Below are positions 33,741 through 44,333 of a stretch of DNA of 64,000 bases, piece after piece. Source of the DNA: OLB9 sp043748345 (GTDB lineage: Bacteria > Bacteroidota > Bacteroidia > Chitinophagales > Saprospiraceae); the NCBI GenBank assembly GCA_043748345.1, contig JAYTNJ010000086.1:1-64000 (forward strand), read 5' to 3'. A program made the position numbers and the translations under genes. Under the pieces are notes generated by a model that saw only the letters and a list, made by a program, of their open reading frames with translations, was not told the DNA's origin and made no database searches. Numbering within the stretch: the stretch's first letter is position 1; each line of letters opens with the position of its first letter.

Positions 33741-36296
33741 ATGATGAGACCATTTATCACACTTGCTATTTTGTTCCTGACATTTCATGTTCATTCTCAG
33801 GATTATTTTTATGCTAATTATGCTCCTTTTGATAAAAACATAACCACACCTTCAGAATTTTTTGGATTCGGTATAGGAGAGTACCATGCCAGGCACGATC
33901 AGATCATTTCATATTTTAAGAAGCTGGATGAATTGTCAGATAATGCCACATATCTGGAATATGGTAAAACATACGAAGGTCGTACGTTAGGAATGCTTAT
34001 AATCTCAAGCACTGAAAATCTCAAAAATATCGATAATATAAGAAAACAGCATTTGGGTGTAATCGAAAAATATGATGAAAAGCAGGCCGCTGAGTTGCCC
34101 GTAATAGTAAATCTGGGCTATAGTGTTCATGGTAATGAGCCCTCAAGTACAGAATCATCTATCCTTACAGCATATACCTTATTAGCTTCACAACAGGCTG
34201 AAATAAAAAAATATTTAAAGAATGCCATTATCTTTATAGACCCCGCCATCAACCCCGATGGAAGAGAACGCCACACACAATGGGCAAATATGTATCGTGC
34301 AGAATCTTTGGTAGCTGATACCGATGATGCAGAACATAATGAGAACTGGCCTCGTGGAAGAGTAAATCATTATTGGTTTGATCTTAATAGAGATTGGTTA
34401 CTCGCTATAAATCCTGAAAGCAGAAGCAAATTGAATTGGTACCATCAATGGTATCCAAACGTAGTGGGAGATTTTCACGAGATGGGCACCAATAGTTCAT
34501 TCTTTTTTGAACCTATGAAAAGTAATGGATCAAAAAATCCTATCATGCCGGCAGAAAATTTCATTGAACTCAACAATCTTTTTGGAGAATATTTTGTCAA
34601 GGCTACAGATAGCATCGGATCATTATACTTTACTAAAGAAGTGTTTGATGGGACTTATCCCGGATATGGATCGTCATACGGTGACCTTCAGGGAGGATTG
34701 GCATTGCTTTTTGAACAGGCCAGTTCACGGGGCCACGTACAAAGTACTCCATACGGGGATTTAACCTTCGCTTTTACTATAAGAAACCAGTATGTATCAT
34801 CTATGGCTACACTCCAGGCGGCTGTAGAGCATAAAATCAAGCTTAGAAAATATCAGAATTTCTTTTTTAAATCTGCTTTGAGCAATGCAGACTCAGACAA
34901 AGTCAAAGCATATACTTTCAGCCACGATAGTGACCAAAACCGAATTAAGGCATTTATTGACAAGCTATTGATGCACAGGGTGAAAGTCTACACAAACAAG
35001 GATAAATCAGGCTATATAGTTCCCACCAAACAGCCACAATACAGGATGGTGCAGACTTTTTTTGAAACATATCAAGTGTACCATGATAGTGTATTTTATG
35101 ATGCATCTGCCTGGTCGGTAGCTAATTTTTACAATATAAAATACCAGGGGGAAAAAGTTGTGCCGACATTGGGAGATGAGCTAAAAGATATAAGTACTGT
35201 GGTAAAAATAACACCTGTGATAAAAACCGATTATGCATATCTTATAGATTGGAATGATATCAACAGCTCGGCAGCACTATATCATCTTCAAAATAAAGGA
35301 TTGGTGCTTGCTACGTCTTTCAGGCCATTTACAGCCAAAACGAGCGATGGTAAAAATTTTAAAGCAAATTATGGTACTTTGATGCTTCCAGTGGCAAAAC
35401 AAAAAATGACTTCCAACGAGATATTTGGACTCCTTGCAGAAACACAAAATAAATTTGGTATAAACATCCATTCTTTATCGTCAGGATATAGCACCGATGG
35501 CATTGATATCGGAAGTGGAAATGTCAGGGCTCTACAAAAACCAGCTGCAGTATTGTTAATAGGTGAAGGCACAAGCGCATATGAAGCAGGCGAAGTCTGG
35601 CATCATTTTGATCAACGTATAAAAATGCCGGTAAGTAAGGTTATGTTAAGCAGGTTCAGACAGCTGGATCTTAATAAATATAATACATTAATAATGGTAT
35701 CCGGTAGCTATTCTTCTTTAGACTCAACAGATGTAAGAAAACTCGCAGGATGGGTATCTCAAGGAAATACATTAATTGCGTCAGGTAGTGCAGTCAGCTG
35801 GGCAATAAAAAATAAGTTGGTAAAGGAAAAACTGATAGAAGAGCCCAAAAAAGATAAAGTAGTCATACCGCGACTCGCTTTTGACCAGGCTGAAGAACTA
35901 TTAGGCAAGGAAAGCCTGGGTGGTGCAATTTTTCGAGTGAGTATTGATCATACTCATCCTGTTGGTTTTGGATATACTAATGGTGAAATCCCTGTTTACA
36001 AAAATAATACTGTATGGCTTAGTCCCAGTGAAAATGAATACTCAACTATCAGCAAGTATGTGGCAAATCCACACGTTGACGGATATATATCTGCTAAAAA
36101 TATGACTGACTATATGAAGAATGCAGCTTCTACGGTTATCAGCCAGATAGGCCAGGGAAGAGCCATACTTTTTGCCGATAATCCGGTTTTCAGGGGTTCG
36201 TGGTACAGTACGGACAGGATGCTGACCAATGCTGTATTTTTCGGTAAACTGATCAGAGTACCTGCCAGAATGACTTTTGGCGAAGATGAAGAATAA
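33741..36296 (+). CDS. M14-family zinc carboxypeptidase, secreted
   Basis: About 851 aa from the ATG at 33741 (a second ATG follows directly), chosen over a TTG at 33708 because it begins the signal peptide (MMRPFITLAILFLTFHVHSQ). The zinc-binding pair is in YSVHGNEPSSTES and the third ligand in VGDFHEMGTN; the family glutamate lies in the LLFEQASSRG region. The long C-terminal part (about 540-850) resembles a glutamine-amidotransferase-like fold (AAVLLIGEGTSAYEAGEVWH and ILFADNPVFRGSWYSTDRM). It probably digests peptides outside the inner membrane. No T9SS tail is present. Confidence 0.88.
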   Translation: MMRPFITLAILFLTFHVHSQDYFYANYAPFDKNITTPSEFFGFGIGEYHARHDQIISYFKKLDELSDNATYLEYGKTYEGRTLGMLIISSTENLKNIDNIRKQHLGVIEKYDEKQAAELPVIVNLGYSVHGNEPSSTESSILTAYTLLASQQAEIKKYLKNAIIFIDPAINPDGRERHTQWANMYRAESLVADTDDAEHNENWPRGRVNHYWFDLNRDWLLAINPESRSKLNWYHQWYPNVVGDFHEMGTNSSFFFEPMKSNGSKNPIMPAENFIELNNLFGEYFVKATDSIGSLYFTKEVFDGTYPGYGSSYGDLQGGLALLFEQASSRGHVQSTPYGDLTFAFTIRNQYVSSMATLQAAVEHKIKLRKYQNFFFKSALSNADSDKVKAYTFSHDSDQNRIKAFIDKLLMHRVKVYTNKDKSGYIVPTKQPQYRMVQTFFETYQVYHDSVFYDASAWSVANFYNIKYQGEKVVPTLGDELKDISTVVKITPVIKTDYAYLIDWNDINSSAALYHLQNKGLVLATSFRPFTAKTSDGKNFKANYGTLMLPVAKQKMTSNEIFGLLAETQNKFGINIHSLSSGYSTDGIDIGSGNVRALQKPAAVLLIGEGTSAYEAGEVWHHFDQRIKMPVSKVMLSRFRQLDLNKYNTLIMVSGSYSSLDSTDVRKLAGWVSQGNTLIASGSAVSWAIKNKLVKEKLIEEPKKDKVVIPRLAFDQAEELLGKESLGGAIFRVSIDHTHPVGFGYTNGEIPVYKNNTVWLSPSENEYSTISKYVANPHVDGYISAKNMTDYMKNAASTVISQIGQGRAILFADNPVFRGSWYSTDRMLTNAVFFGKLIRVPARMTFGEDEE

Positions 36297-36426
36297 TACC
36301 AGAAAATATGAAAGGCATCTATTTTATAAAAATAAAAGAAAAATTGGCAGTTGAAGTATATTAAGGATTAGAAATCTGTCATTAATTGTGGGGGATAAGT
36401 TTTAAATTAATGATTCGGAAACAAAA

Positions 36427-37449
36427 TCAATGAAGGTTGAATACTTCATTTAATTTGAGAATCTGTGATGTATTACCCAAAACAATAATCCTTCCTTCAG
36501 TACCAACTGGCATATCGTGTTCCGGATTTATAATATAATTTCCATTTTTTGTTTTATAACCAATGATTGTACAACCTGTTTTTTCTTTTATTTTTAATGC
36601 ATCAATGGTTTTTATATCTGGCAAGCTGCTGAGTAATATTTCCTGAATATTCATGTTACCGTTTGTAGAAACTGAAAGGTTATCTAAAAATTCAATAAGG
36701 TCAGGTGCAATAATAAGTGAAGCCATTTGATCCCCACCAATTTTATCTGGCATGACTATATTATCCGCCCCGGCAATTTTAAGCTTTTTAATACTTGATT
36801 CTTCACTTGCTCTGCTTATGACAAGTAATTTTTCATTCATTTGTTTTGAAGACAATGTAATAAACACATTATCAGTATCAGATGGCAGCGTTGTGATCAG
36901 AAAATGTGCCTTTTTAATCCCTGCATTAATGAGGGTTTCATCATCCGTTGCATTACCCTCGACAAATAAAATTGCTTCATCTGCCAGTTCCTTCAATGGA
37001 ATCGAACTCTTTTCAATGACAACAAAATCACGATTAGAACTTTTTAATCTGGTAGCGGCCTGTTTCCCATTCCGACCATAACCGCATATAATGATATGTC
37101 CATTCAATTTTTTTATGCTATTTTCCATTTTCTTTTTGTTAAAGTTAAATACAGTATTAATACTTACCAAATGCGCAGATATAGTCGTAAAAGCATAAGC
37201 AAAAATAAAAATACTAAACAATATTAAAAATGATGTAAATACTTTGCCATCATTGGTCAAAGGTTCTACCTCTCCAAAGCCAACGGTCCCAATGGTAATT
37301 ATGGTCATATAAAATGCATTGACAATATCAAAACCAAAAACATTGTGGTATACTGTTGACCCCAATGTTATCAGGATGATCACCAAAGCTATAGATATCC
37401 ATAAGTGGGTTGTTAAATAGTTCCTGCTACTAAATTGAGTCATTAACAT
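36427..37449 (-). CDS. Potassium channel with TrkA-N (RCK) domain
   Basis: About 340 aa from the ATG at 37449, which avoids overlap with pdxH. Two membrane helices flank a pore loop with selectivity filter TVGFGEV. The cytoplasmic part holds a Rossmann TrkA-N domain (HIIICGYGRNGKQAATRL) and a TrkA-C domain near the end (TGCTIIGYKTKNGNYIINP). This is the 2TM-RCK design of MthK-like channels; the filter GFG rather than GYG is seen in many such prokaryotic channels. It is 11 bp downstream of pdxH on the same strand. Confidence 0.9.
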   Translation of the reverse strand: MLMTQFSSRNYLTTHLWISIALVIILITLGSTVYHNVFGFDIVNAFYMTIITIGTVGFGEVEPLTNDGKVFTSFLILFSIFIFAYAFTTISAHLVSINTVFNFNKKKMENSIKKLNGHIIICGYGRNGKQAATRLKSSNRDFVVIEKSSIPLKELADEAILFVEGNATDDETLINAGIKKAHFLITTLPSDTDNVFITLSSKQMNEKLLVISRASEESSIKKLKIAGADNIVMPDKIGGDQMASLIIAPDLIEFLDNLSVSTNGNMNIQEILLSSLPDIKTIDALKIKEKTGCTIIGYKTKNGNYIINPEHDMPVGTEGRIIVLGNTSQILKLNEVFNLH

Positions 37450-37460
37450 AATACATGAAC

Positions 37461-38105
37461 TTATGGAGCGAGCCTTTGTACTAACCAACCAGCATGAGCA
37501 TGCTCAGTATATAGAAGTCGATCATGAAGTCGATTTGGGCGACCTTGCCAAAATTCAATTTCTACTGGTTGAAGTCTGTATCCGCCCCAGTTTACGGGAA
37601 GAGGAATTACTTCAGTATCCTTATACTTTTCCATCATTTCTCCTAGTCTTTGTTCAATTTCATCTCTGGAACTGATTACCTGGCTCTGCGGTGACACCCA
37701 AGCTCCTATCTGACTTTCACGGGGGCGAGTATGGAAATAAGCTTCTGACTCTTCTCTGCTTATTTTGACTACAGGTCCTGAAATGCGCACCTGACGCTCC
37801 AACTCTAACCAAAGAAAACACATAGCCGCTACTGGAAATTCAGCCAGATTTCTTGCCTTATCACTATTATAGTTAGTGTAAAACACAAAACCTCCACTGT
37901 CTACGCCTTTTAGTAACAAGACTCTTGCTGATGGAATATTATTTTCTCCCACTGTGGCCAAGGTAAAAGCATTTGGCTCTACCACTCCTGAAGCCAAAGC
38001 TTCATGAAACCAAACATCAAACTGGGCTAACGGATCGCTTAGGACTTTATCTTCGGCTAATTGATGTTTTTTGTATTCCTTCCTTAAACCTTCAAATTTG
38101 TTCAT
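37461..38105 (-). CDS. pdxH: Pyridoxamine 5'-phosphate oxidase
   Basis: A 214-aa FMN enzyme that oxidises pyridoxamine or pyridoxine 5'-phosphate to pyridoxal 5'-phosphate. Motifs: ARVLLLKGVDSGGFVFYTNY, SDKARNLAEFP, RQVRISGPV, SQIGAWVSPQSQVI, and the PNRLHDRLLY and WLVQRLAP end typical of PdxH. Length and ends agree with the family. It is read together with the K+ channel gene, an association with no clear functional meaning. Confidence 0.96.
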   Translation of the reverse strand: MNKFEGLRKEYKKHQLAEDKVLSDPLAQFDVWFHEALASGVVEPNAFTLATVGENNIPSARVLLLKGVDSGGFVFYTNYNSDKARNLAEFPVAAMCFLWLELERQVRISGPVVKISREESEAYFHTRPRESQIGAWVSPQSQVISSRDEIEQRLGEMMEKYKDTEVIPLPVNWGGYRLQPVEIEFWQGRPNRLHDRLLYTEHAHAGWLVQRLAP

Positions 38106-38178
38106 GTCACAGGATTTTATGAGTTAATACAATCAAGAAGTTAAATACTTTTTTCCCTTCTCCAGAAATTATTAATAT

Positions 38179-41100
38179 TTATTTATACAATCCATTCCAA
38201 ACTTTTTTACCTGAAATCCACCTCACAAAATACATAATACCTGCAAAAATAAAGAAAAATGGTCCGGTAAATCCTAATAATGCAATGAATTTTGTTCCGT
38301 AGAAAGTTGACATTGGTCTTCTTAATCTCTCTGACATAATATACATACTTGGTATCATGAGTAAAGTTAAAAAGAATGACAAAATCAAACCGAAAATGAT
38401 TGTCCAAGCTAAAGGTCCCCAGAATACAACACTATCACCACCTAAGAAAATCTTTGGATCTAAGTGTGTAAATAAAGACTCAAAGTTGATGTTGAATCCA
38501 ACAGCCAATGGCAATAAACCTAAGATTGTTGCAATGGCTGTCAAAAGTACCGGTATAATTCTTATTTTTCCTGCCTGAATAGTCGCTTCTCTGGTCTTTA
38601 AGCCTCTTGATCTCAACTCTTCAGTAAACTCAATAAGCAAAATACCATTTTTGATAACAATACCAGCGAGCCCAATAACACCTACAAGAACCATGATGGT
38701 TGGCATGGTCATGCCAGTAATTGCAAAGCCCAGAAAAACACCAATGATAGAAAAGAAAATTTCTGTAAGTACAATAAACGGTTTACTTAGAGAATTGAAC
38801 TGCAAAACAAGAATCAAAAATATTAATCCTAAAGCTAGAATAAAAGCCATGCCTAGAAATGAGTTTGTTTCTTCCTGTTGTTCGCTTTCTCCACTTTGCT
38901 TAATACTTACTCCATCAGGCATTTTATATTCATTCTGGAAGTCTACTATTTTACTTGCTAACTCAGTATTAATAGATGCCACGGCAGTAAGGTCGGTGAC
39001 AGTCGATTGTAATTGAATTGTCCTTTTGAGATTCTTACGTTTGACTCCCCCTGAAGTGTTTGTAAAATCAAATTTTGCTACTGTGCTTATAGGTATTTGT
39101 TTAATTCTACCTGAATTAAAATCTCTAAAAGTGATCCTCATATTCATAAGGCTTTGGAGATTGTTTCTTTTTAGTTCATTGTATCTTAACTGTATTTTGT
39201 ATTCGTCTTCACCGGACTTAAGTTTGCTCACTTCTCTTCCGAATAATGCCGTCCTTATGGCAGAGCCTACCTGAGCAGTACTTATACCCTCTACTGCCGC
39301 TCTTTCTTTATTGACTTTAACTGTCACTTCGGGATTCATAAGGTCAACATCCATGGCCAGATTTTCTATACCCTGAACTCTGTGAACATCAAGATAATTA
39401 TATAAATCAGTGGCCACTTTTGCATTGTCTTCAAAATTGTCTCCATAGATCTCAACATTGACAGGAGGTTCTGTGGGTGGGCCACCAGATTCCTGTTCTA
39501 CTGTGACTTGGGTTCCTGGTATGTTTTTTACAACTGAGCGAATAGAATCAAGGTATGGAAGTGTCGGAGAATCCGGTCGCTTTGCAAATTCAACAAACGA
39601 AACCTGAATCCTTCCAAGATTAGACTGTACACTTCGGTTATTGTCCATCGGATTATTTGCATTAACTGCCACATTGGAAAGGATACTTTCTACAATTGAG
39701 CCTTCTTCAGTAGGTTTAAGATTTTTTAAAGCCCCAAAAACTCTATTTTCCAATTGTTTTAATACTTTATCTGTTTCATCAGCTTTTGTTCCTACAGGCA
39801 TTTTTAGATAAACATATATCATATTTGGCTGTCCCGTAGGGAAAAATGGAAAATCAGGTTTTCTAAGTATCAATAAATATAAAGAAACTCCAAACAAAAC
39901 AAAAGTAGAGATAAAAGCTATGATAGGCTTTTTACCCTTCAGTAACCACCTTAGGAATTCTTCATACTTATTCATCACATTGGGTAATATTTTTTCTTGA
40001 AACAAATAAATGATATCCCGTATCACATATGAATTCAAGATTGTCAGCATTGACATTAAAAAAAGAAAATTACCCTTGCCGGGACTGCCTGTCAAATGAA
40101 AAATAATTCCAACAGCGACACTTAGCCATAACCACCACTTACGAAAGATAGCCGATTTAGGGGGCTCAAATTCTTTGCCTTCAGGTTTCATAAAACTTAC
40201 AGCAAAAACAGGGTTGACAATAAAGGCTATGATGAGCGATGCAAACAGCGTAAAAATCAGCATCACCGGCAAATAAATCATAAATTTACCAATGATTCCT
40301 TTCCAGAAAAGCAAGGGAAAAAAGGGAGCAATAATGGTAAGTGTTCCCGCCAAAACAGGAATAAATACTTCTCCGGCAGCAGCTTTTGCGGCTTTTACAA
40401 TGGGGACTTTACCATTTTCATACAGCCTATGCGTATTTTCAACCACCACAATGGCATCGTCAACGATTATACCCAAACCGAATAACAGTGCAAAAAGAAC
40501 AATAAAATTAAGGGTAACATCTGAACCAACAATAATATCTGCAATCGGAAGAAATAAGAATGCTACAAATACACTTAATGGCACACTCAATGCTACAAAG
40601 AATGCATTGGTAACACCCATAAAAAACATAAGAATCAGAAGTACAAGTAAAAAGCCAATGATAATCGTATTGACCAATTCTTCAAATGAAGTAGCTGCCT
40701 GTTTGCTTTGATCGCCGGTAACTACTACGTTGAGGTCCTTGGGCAATTCAAATGACTTCATTTCTTCCACTATTTTTTTAATTTTAGTAGCGCAGTTGAT
40801 CAAATTTTCTCCAGGTCTCTTTACAATATTGAGTGTCACCACATTTTTACCATTCAGTCTGGCATAGCTTTCGGCTTGTTTTATGGTATCTTTAATTTCA
40901 GCTATATCCTTAAGGTAGATGGATGATCCACTGGGGGTTTTGACAATGATGTTGTTTAATGCGAGACTATTGGATATCTGTCCTTTTATTCGCAGGGTTC
41001 GGTCCATGGTCCCAACACTTATTTTTCCCCCACTGATGTCCATATTCTCAAAAGAAATGGCATTTGAGATATCATCAAAACTAACCCTCGCCTGTTCCAT

Positions 41101-41721
41101 CTTAAGTGGGTCCACATTCACCTGAATTTCTCTTTCAGGTGCTCCCACTATTTCTGCTCTGGTCACTTCCGAAAGAGTTTCAAACCTATCCTGCATTTTT
41201 TCTGCATAGTTTTTTAATGCCAAACCATCATAATCACCGCTGATATTTACAAACATGATCGGCATATCAGAAAATGCAAATTCCTGCACATTTGGCAATT
41301 GGGTTAAGTCAGCGGGTAGATCAGTTTGGGCTTTATCTACGGCATCTTTGACTTTTTGTTTAGCTACTTCAGGCTTGATGTCTGTATCAAACTCAACTAT
41401 TATCAGGCTAAAATCAGTTTGTGATGTAGAGTTAACTTTAATAATTTTGGCTCCTGAAATTCCCTTGATTTGTTTTTCAATGGGCCTGGTGACAAGATTT
41501 TCTATATCATTTGGTGAGTTACCTACATACACTGTCGTCACTGAAATAGTAGGAACTACGATGTCGGGAAATTGTTCTTTTGGTAATGTGAAGAAAATGT
41601 ACATTCCGAAACCTGTTATCATCATTGTGATGACATACATGGTGGTAAGGTTATCGATTGCCCAGCTTGAAGGAATAAATTCTTTAAATTTTTGTTGTAT
41701 TTTGCTTATGCTATTCGCCAC
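38179..41721 (-). CDS. RND-family efflux permease (AcrB/HAE-like)
   Basis: A 1180-aa inner-membrane antiporter, longer than the usual 1020-1050 aa because of an extra hydrophobic insert after the first membrane bundle (about residues 525-570, WWLWLSVAVGIIFHLTG). Motifs include GFGMYIFFTLPKEQFPDI near the start, the TM4 proton-relay segment FGLGIIVDDAIVVVENT with its double aspartate, and GVIGLAGIVIKNGILLIEF in the second half. It should form a tripartite pump with the adaptor and TolC-like proteins encoded just upstream. Substrates are unknown. Confidence 0.93.
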   Translation of the reverse strand: MANSISKIQQKFKEFIPSSWAIDNLTTMYVITMMITGFGMYIFFTLPKEQFPDIVVPTISVTTVYVGNSPNDIENLVTRPIEKQIKGISGAKIIKVNSTSQTDFSLIIVEFDTDIKPEVAKQKVKDAVDKAQTDLPADLTQLPNVQEFAFSDMPIMFVNISGDYDGLALKNYAEKMQDRFETLSEVTRAEIVGAPEREIQVNVDPLKMEQARVSFDDISNAISFENMDISGGKISVGTMDRTLRIKGQISNSLALNNIIVKTPSGSSIYLKDIAEIKDTIKQAESYARLNGKNVVTLNIVKRPGENLINCATKIKKIVEEMKSFELPKDLNVVVTGDQSKQAATSFEELVNTIIIGFLLVLLILMFFMGVTNAFFVALSVPLSVFVAFLFLPIADIIVGSDVTLNFIVLFALLFGLGIIVDDAIVVVENTHRLYENGKVPIVKAAKAAAGEVFIPVLAGTLTIIAPFFPLLFWKGIIGKFMIYLPVMLIFTLFASLIIAFIVNPVFAVSFMKPEGKEFEPPKSAIFRKWWLWLSVAVGIIFHLTGSPGKGNFLFLMSMLTILNSYVIRDIIYLFQEKILPNVMNKYEEFLRWLLKGKKPIIAFISTFVLFGVSLYLLILRKPDFPFFPTGQPNMIYVYLKMPVGTKADETDKVLKQLENRVFGALKNLKPTEEGSIVESILSNVAVNANNPMDNNRSVQSNLGRIQVSFVEFAKRPDSPTLPYLDSIRSVVKNIPGTQVTVEQESGGPPTEPPVNVEIYGDNFEDNAKVATDLYNYLDVHRVQGIENLAMDVDLMNPEVTVKVNKERAAVEGISTAQVGSAIRTALFGREVSKLKSGEDEYKIQLRYNELKRNNLQSLMNMRITFRDFNSGRIKQIPISTVAKFDFTNTSGGVKRKNLKRTIQLQSTVTDLTAVASINTELASKIVDFQNEYKMPDGVSIKQSGESEQQEETNSFLGMAFILALGLIFLILVLQFNSLSKPFIVLTEIFFSIIGVFLGFAITGMTMPTIMVLVGVIGLAGIVIKNGILLIEFTEELRSRGLKTREATIQAGKIRIIPVLLTAIATILGLLPLAVGFNINFESLFTHLDPKIFLGGDSVVFWGPLAWTIIFGLILSFFLTLLMIPSMYIMSERLRRPMSTFYGTKFIALLGFTGPFFFIFAGIMYFVRWISGKKVWNGLYK

Positions 41722-41758
41722 TTTTCAAATTTTTTAACTTAAATAAATTAAAACCTTA

Positions 41759-42907
41759 TTATTTGTTTTCTATCATTTGGCCTTCATACAGATTTTGATA
41801 GCCCTTTATGATGACTTGATCTCCTGAAGACAAACCAGTTAATATTTCAATATCATCGCCATATATTTGACCCAAAATCACAGGTTTTTTCGAAGCTGTT
41901 TTTTTGCCATTTTCATCTTTTAACACGTATATATATTTTGATTTCTCATCACTTTGGACTATATTTACCGGGATCACCATGGCTTTGAGATTGGAGTGGT
42001 TCAATATTTTGACATAGGCTGACATATTGGGTTTTACCCCCGGGGTAGATGGTATTTTACATTCTGCAGTAAATCCTCGTGATGATGGATTTATTGACTG
42101 ACTCAATCTATCGATTTTTGTTTTAAAGGTTTTCGATATGGATGGTATTTCTATTTCAACATTTGCACCTTGTTTGATTTTACCGGTATAGTTTTCAGGA
42201 ATTTCTACATTTACTGACAATTGATTATTATTAACTATTTGGATTTGAGCTCCTGTAGTTCCCACGCCTGAAAATAATTCACCAACCTTTACATGTACGA
42301 TGTCAGCAATTCCATTTTGATCAGCATATACAATATAAGTATTGAGTTGTTCCTGTTGGAGTTTTATCTGGTTTTCCAAAGTTTCAACATTGGCTTTGGC
42401 TGTCAACAGCTGCACTTCTGTACCTATATTTTGATCCCAAAGGTTTTTTGTACGATCATAGATGCTTTTTGCTAATCCTAACTGGGTTTTTATCGATTCT
42501 ATACTCTGACGTAATACTTGATCATCCAGTCTTAATATTATCTGACCTTTCTTAACTGCTTGACCTTCTTTGATATATAGCTGTTTTACGTATCCTCCCA
42601 TACCATTGCGTGGTGCGATGTAAGATGAATTATTGCTACTCACGACTCCCTGAAGGTCTATATAATGATTAAATCCCTCTGGTGAGATCGTAACAGTGGA
42701 TACTAATTTTGGCTTAATGCCCCGGCTTGGATCAAGAATAATAATTTCGGCTTCAGTAGCTACAATTTTTGAAGAAATATCAGAAAGCTGTTTTTTAAGA
42801 TCGTCCAGTTCCTTAAGTTTAACTTCAACGCTTGATATTGGTTTATTTTCTGTTCCGCAACCAATAAAAAAGAGTATTATGAATAAAAAATTAAATTTAG
42901 TCTTCAT
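41759..42907 (-). CDS. RND efflux periplasmic adaptor (membrane fusion protein)
   Basis: A 382-aa lipoprotein (lipobox FFIGCG). Order: short N-terminal coiled coil, barrel-sandwich/lipoyl halves (GYVKQLYIKEGQAVKKGQIILRL and later VHVKVGELFSG), alpha-hairpin (about 140-195, SIKTQLGLAKSIYDRTKNLW), beta-barrel (QLSVNVEIPENYTGKI) and membrane-proximal domain. It bridges the RND permease and the outer-membrane channel. It is separated by 28 and 37 bp from its neighbours. Confidence 0.92.
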   Translation of the reverse strand: MKTKFNFLFIILFFIGCGTENKPISSVEVKLKELDDLKKQLSDISSKIVATEAEIIILDPSRGIKPKLVSTVTISPEGFNHYIDLQGVVSSNNSSYIAPRNGMGGYVKQLYIKEGQAVKKGQIILRLDDQVLRQSIESIKTQLGLAKSIYDRTKNLWDQNIGTEVQLLTAKANVETLENQIKLQQEQLNTYIVYADQNGIADIVHVKVGELFSGVGTTGAQIQIVNNNQLSVNVEIPENYTGKIKQGANVEIEIPSISKTFKTKIDRLSQSINPSSRGFTAECKIPSTPGVKPNMSAYVKILNHSNLKAMVIPVNIVQSDEKSKYIYVLKDENGKKTASKKPVILGQIYGDDIEILTGLSSGDQVIIKGYQNLYEGQMIENK

Positions 42908-42935
42908 GATTTTAATGTTTATATATTTTTATGAT

Positions 42936-44333
42936 TTATAATTTTCCGATGGATTTTACATAATTTACTTTTGCTATATATGCATCATACAAAGCTTGAA
43001 AATAACTTCCCAAAGCTCGTTGTAGTTCAGTGTCTGTCTGTATCAGTTCAAAACTTGAACCTAAACCGGCCTGATATTTTTTAGTGGTGGTATTAAATAC
43101 AGATTCTGCCAATTCCATATTATTTTTTTGTACTTCCAAGTTCAATACTGCATTTTTTAAGCTATTTTTGGATGTAACATTCTCGAAATCAATGAACTGT
43201 TTGAGTTGTAAAAGACTATTTTCCAGTTTCTGAACTTTAAGTTTTGACTGCTGAATTTTTTGCTTTTTTTGACCACTATCATATATCGTTTGATTGATAG
43301 AAAGACCCAATAAACCAGTCGTAAAAGCAAACCAAGGCCCTGAACCATTAATATCATAAATTTTATTTCTTTGGCCACTTCTTTGCAATTGATAAAATGC
43401 TGAAATAGTAGGCAGATATGACAATTTGAATCTTTGTACCTCTAGGTTCTGTAGCTTTTGTGTTGTTTGCAATAAATTAAATTCGCTTCGGTTTTCATAA
43501 TTCAATTCTGTTTCGTTTTGCAAAATTTCAGCCTGCAGATTATTAATATCCAGTTGATCTGTCAAAACTAAAGAATCATTTTGCGAAATACCTAAAGTAC
43601 TTTTAAGCACTGCCATACTTATATTGATACCATTATTTGTCTGATTTTGCGCTGCTTTCGTATTATTTACCGTAACAGATAGTTTGTCTATATCAAGTTT
43701 TTCTGCAAAACCATTATTAAACATTTGGGTCATTTCCCCTTTCAACTTTTCTAACCTTTTCATTGTCTCATTAAGCACTGACTTTTGATTTTGAGCAATA
43801 AGAACAGAATAATAAGCTTTTTGCACAGATTCTTTGACTTTTTGTGTTGCTATAGCAGTATTATTTCTGGCAAATTCCAATACTTTTTCCCTTGCCTGCA
43901 ATGCTATAAAAATGTCTGGTTGAAACAGCAATTGTTGAATTCCTATACCAAACTGGTAGTTTAACGGCGCTATAAATGCAACTGATTGTATACCAAATGT
44001 CGAATTTGACTCACTTATAAGATTACCACTTGCATCCTTTACTCCTTCTCTTGCTAAAACTTTATACACTGAAAGGTCAGAAGTAGGAAAAGGAATTTTA
44101 GGTAAGTTGGTGTAGTATGTTAATTGTCCGGTACCACTCACTTGGGGCAGTGCTGTGGCTTTGATTTCCTGGTTTAGAGCCATTTGTATTTGCTCGTCCA
44201 GTTTAAGATTTTTTATTTCAACGGCGTTAGCTAACGCGGTTTCTACTGCATCACTTAATGTAAGATATCTTATTTGCTGAGCATTTATTTCAACAAATAG
44301 TAAAACTAAAGCTATGATAAAAAAATGTCTCAT
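42936..44333 (-). CDS. TolC-family outer-membrane efflux protein
   Basis: A 465-aa protein with signal peptide (FFIIALVLLFVEINAQ). Two outer-membrane-efflux repeats, each long helical, are seen at about 25-225 and 250-460 (LSDAVETALANAVEIKNLKL; QAGLGSSFELIQTDTELQRA). It forms the outer-membrane duct of the pump. The first codons overlap the end of the tetR gene by 4 bp. Confidence 0.92.
   Translation of the reverse strand: MRHFFIIALVLLFVEINAQQIRYLTLSDAVETALANAVEIKNLKLDEQIQMALNQEIKATALPQVSGTGQLTYYTNLPKIPFPTSDLSVYKVLAREGVKDASGNLISESNSTFGIQSVAFIAPLNYQFGIGIQQLLFQPDIFIALQAREKVLEFARNNTAIATQKVKESVQKAYYSVLIAQNQKSVLNETMKRLEKLKGEMTQMFNNGFAEKLDIDKLSVTVNNTKAAQNQTNNGINISMAVLKSTLGISQNDSLVLTDQLDINNLQAEILQNETELNYENRSEFNLLQTTQKLQNLEVQRFKLSYLPTISAFYQLQRSGQRNKIYDINGSGPWFAFTTGLLGLSINQTIYDSGQKKQKIQQSKLKVQKLENSLLQLKQFIDFENVTSKNSLKNAVLNLEVQKNNMELAESVFNTTTKKYQAGLGSSFELIQTDTELQRALGSYFQALYDAYIAKVNYVKSIGKL

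Noticed and set aside
36379..36413. 9-bp inverted repeat TCATTAATT between the carboxypeptidase and K+ channel genes
   Set aside because: Long loop, A/T-rich stem and no T run; not a credible terminator.
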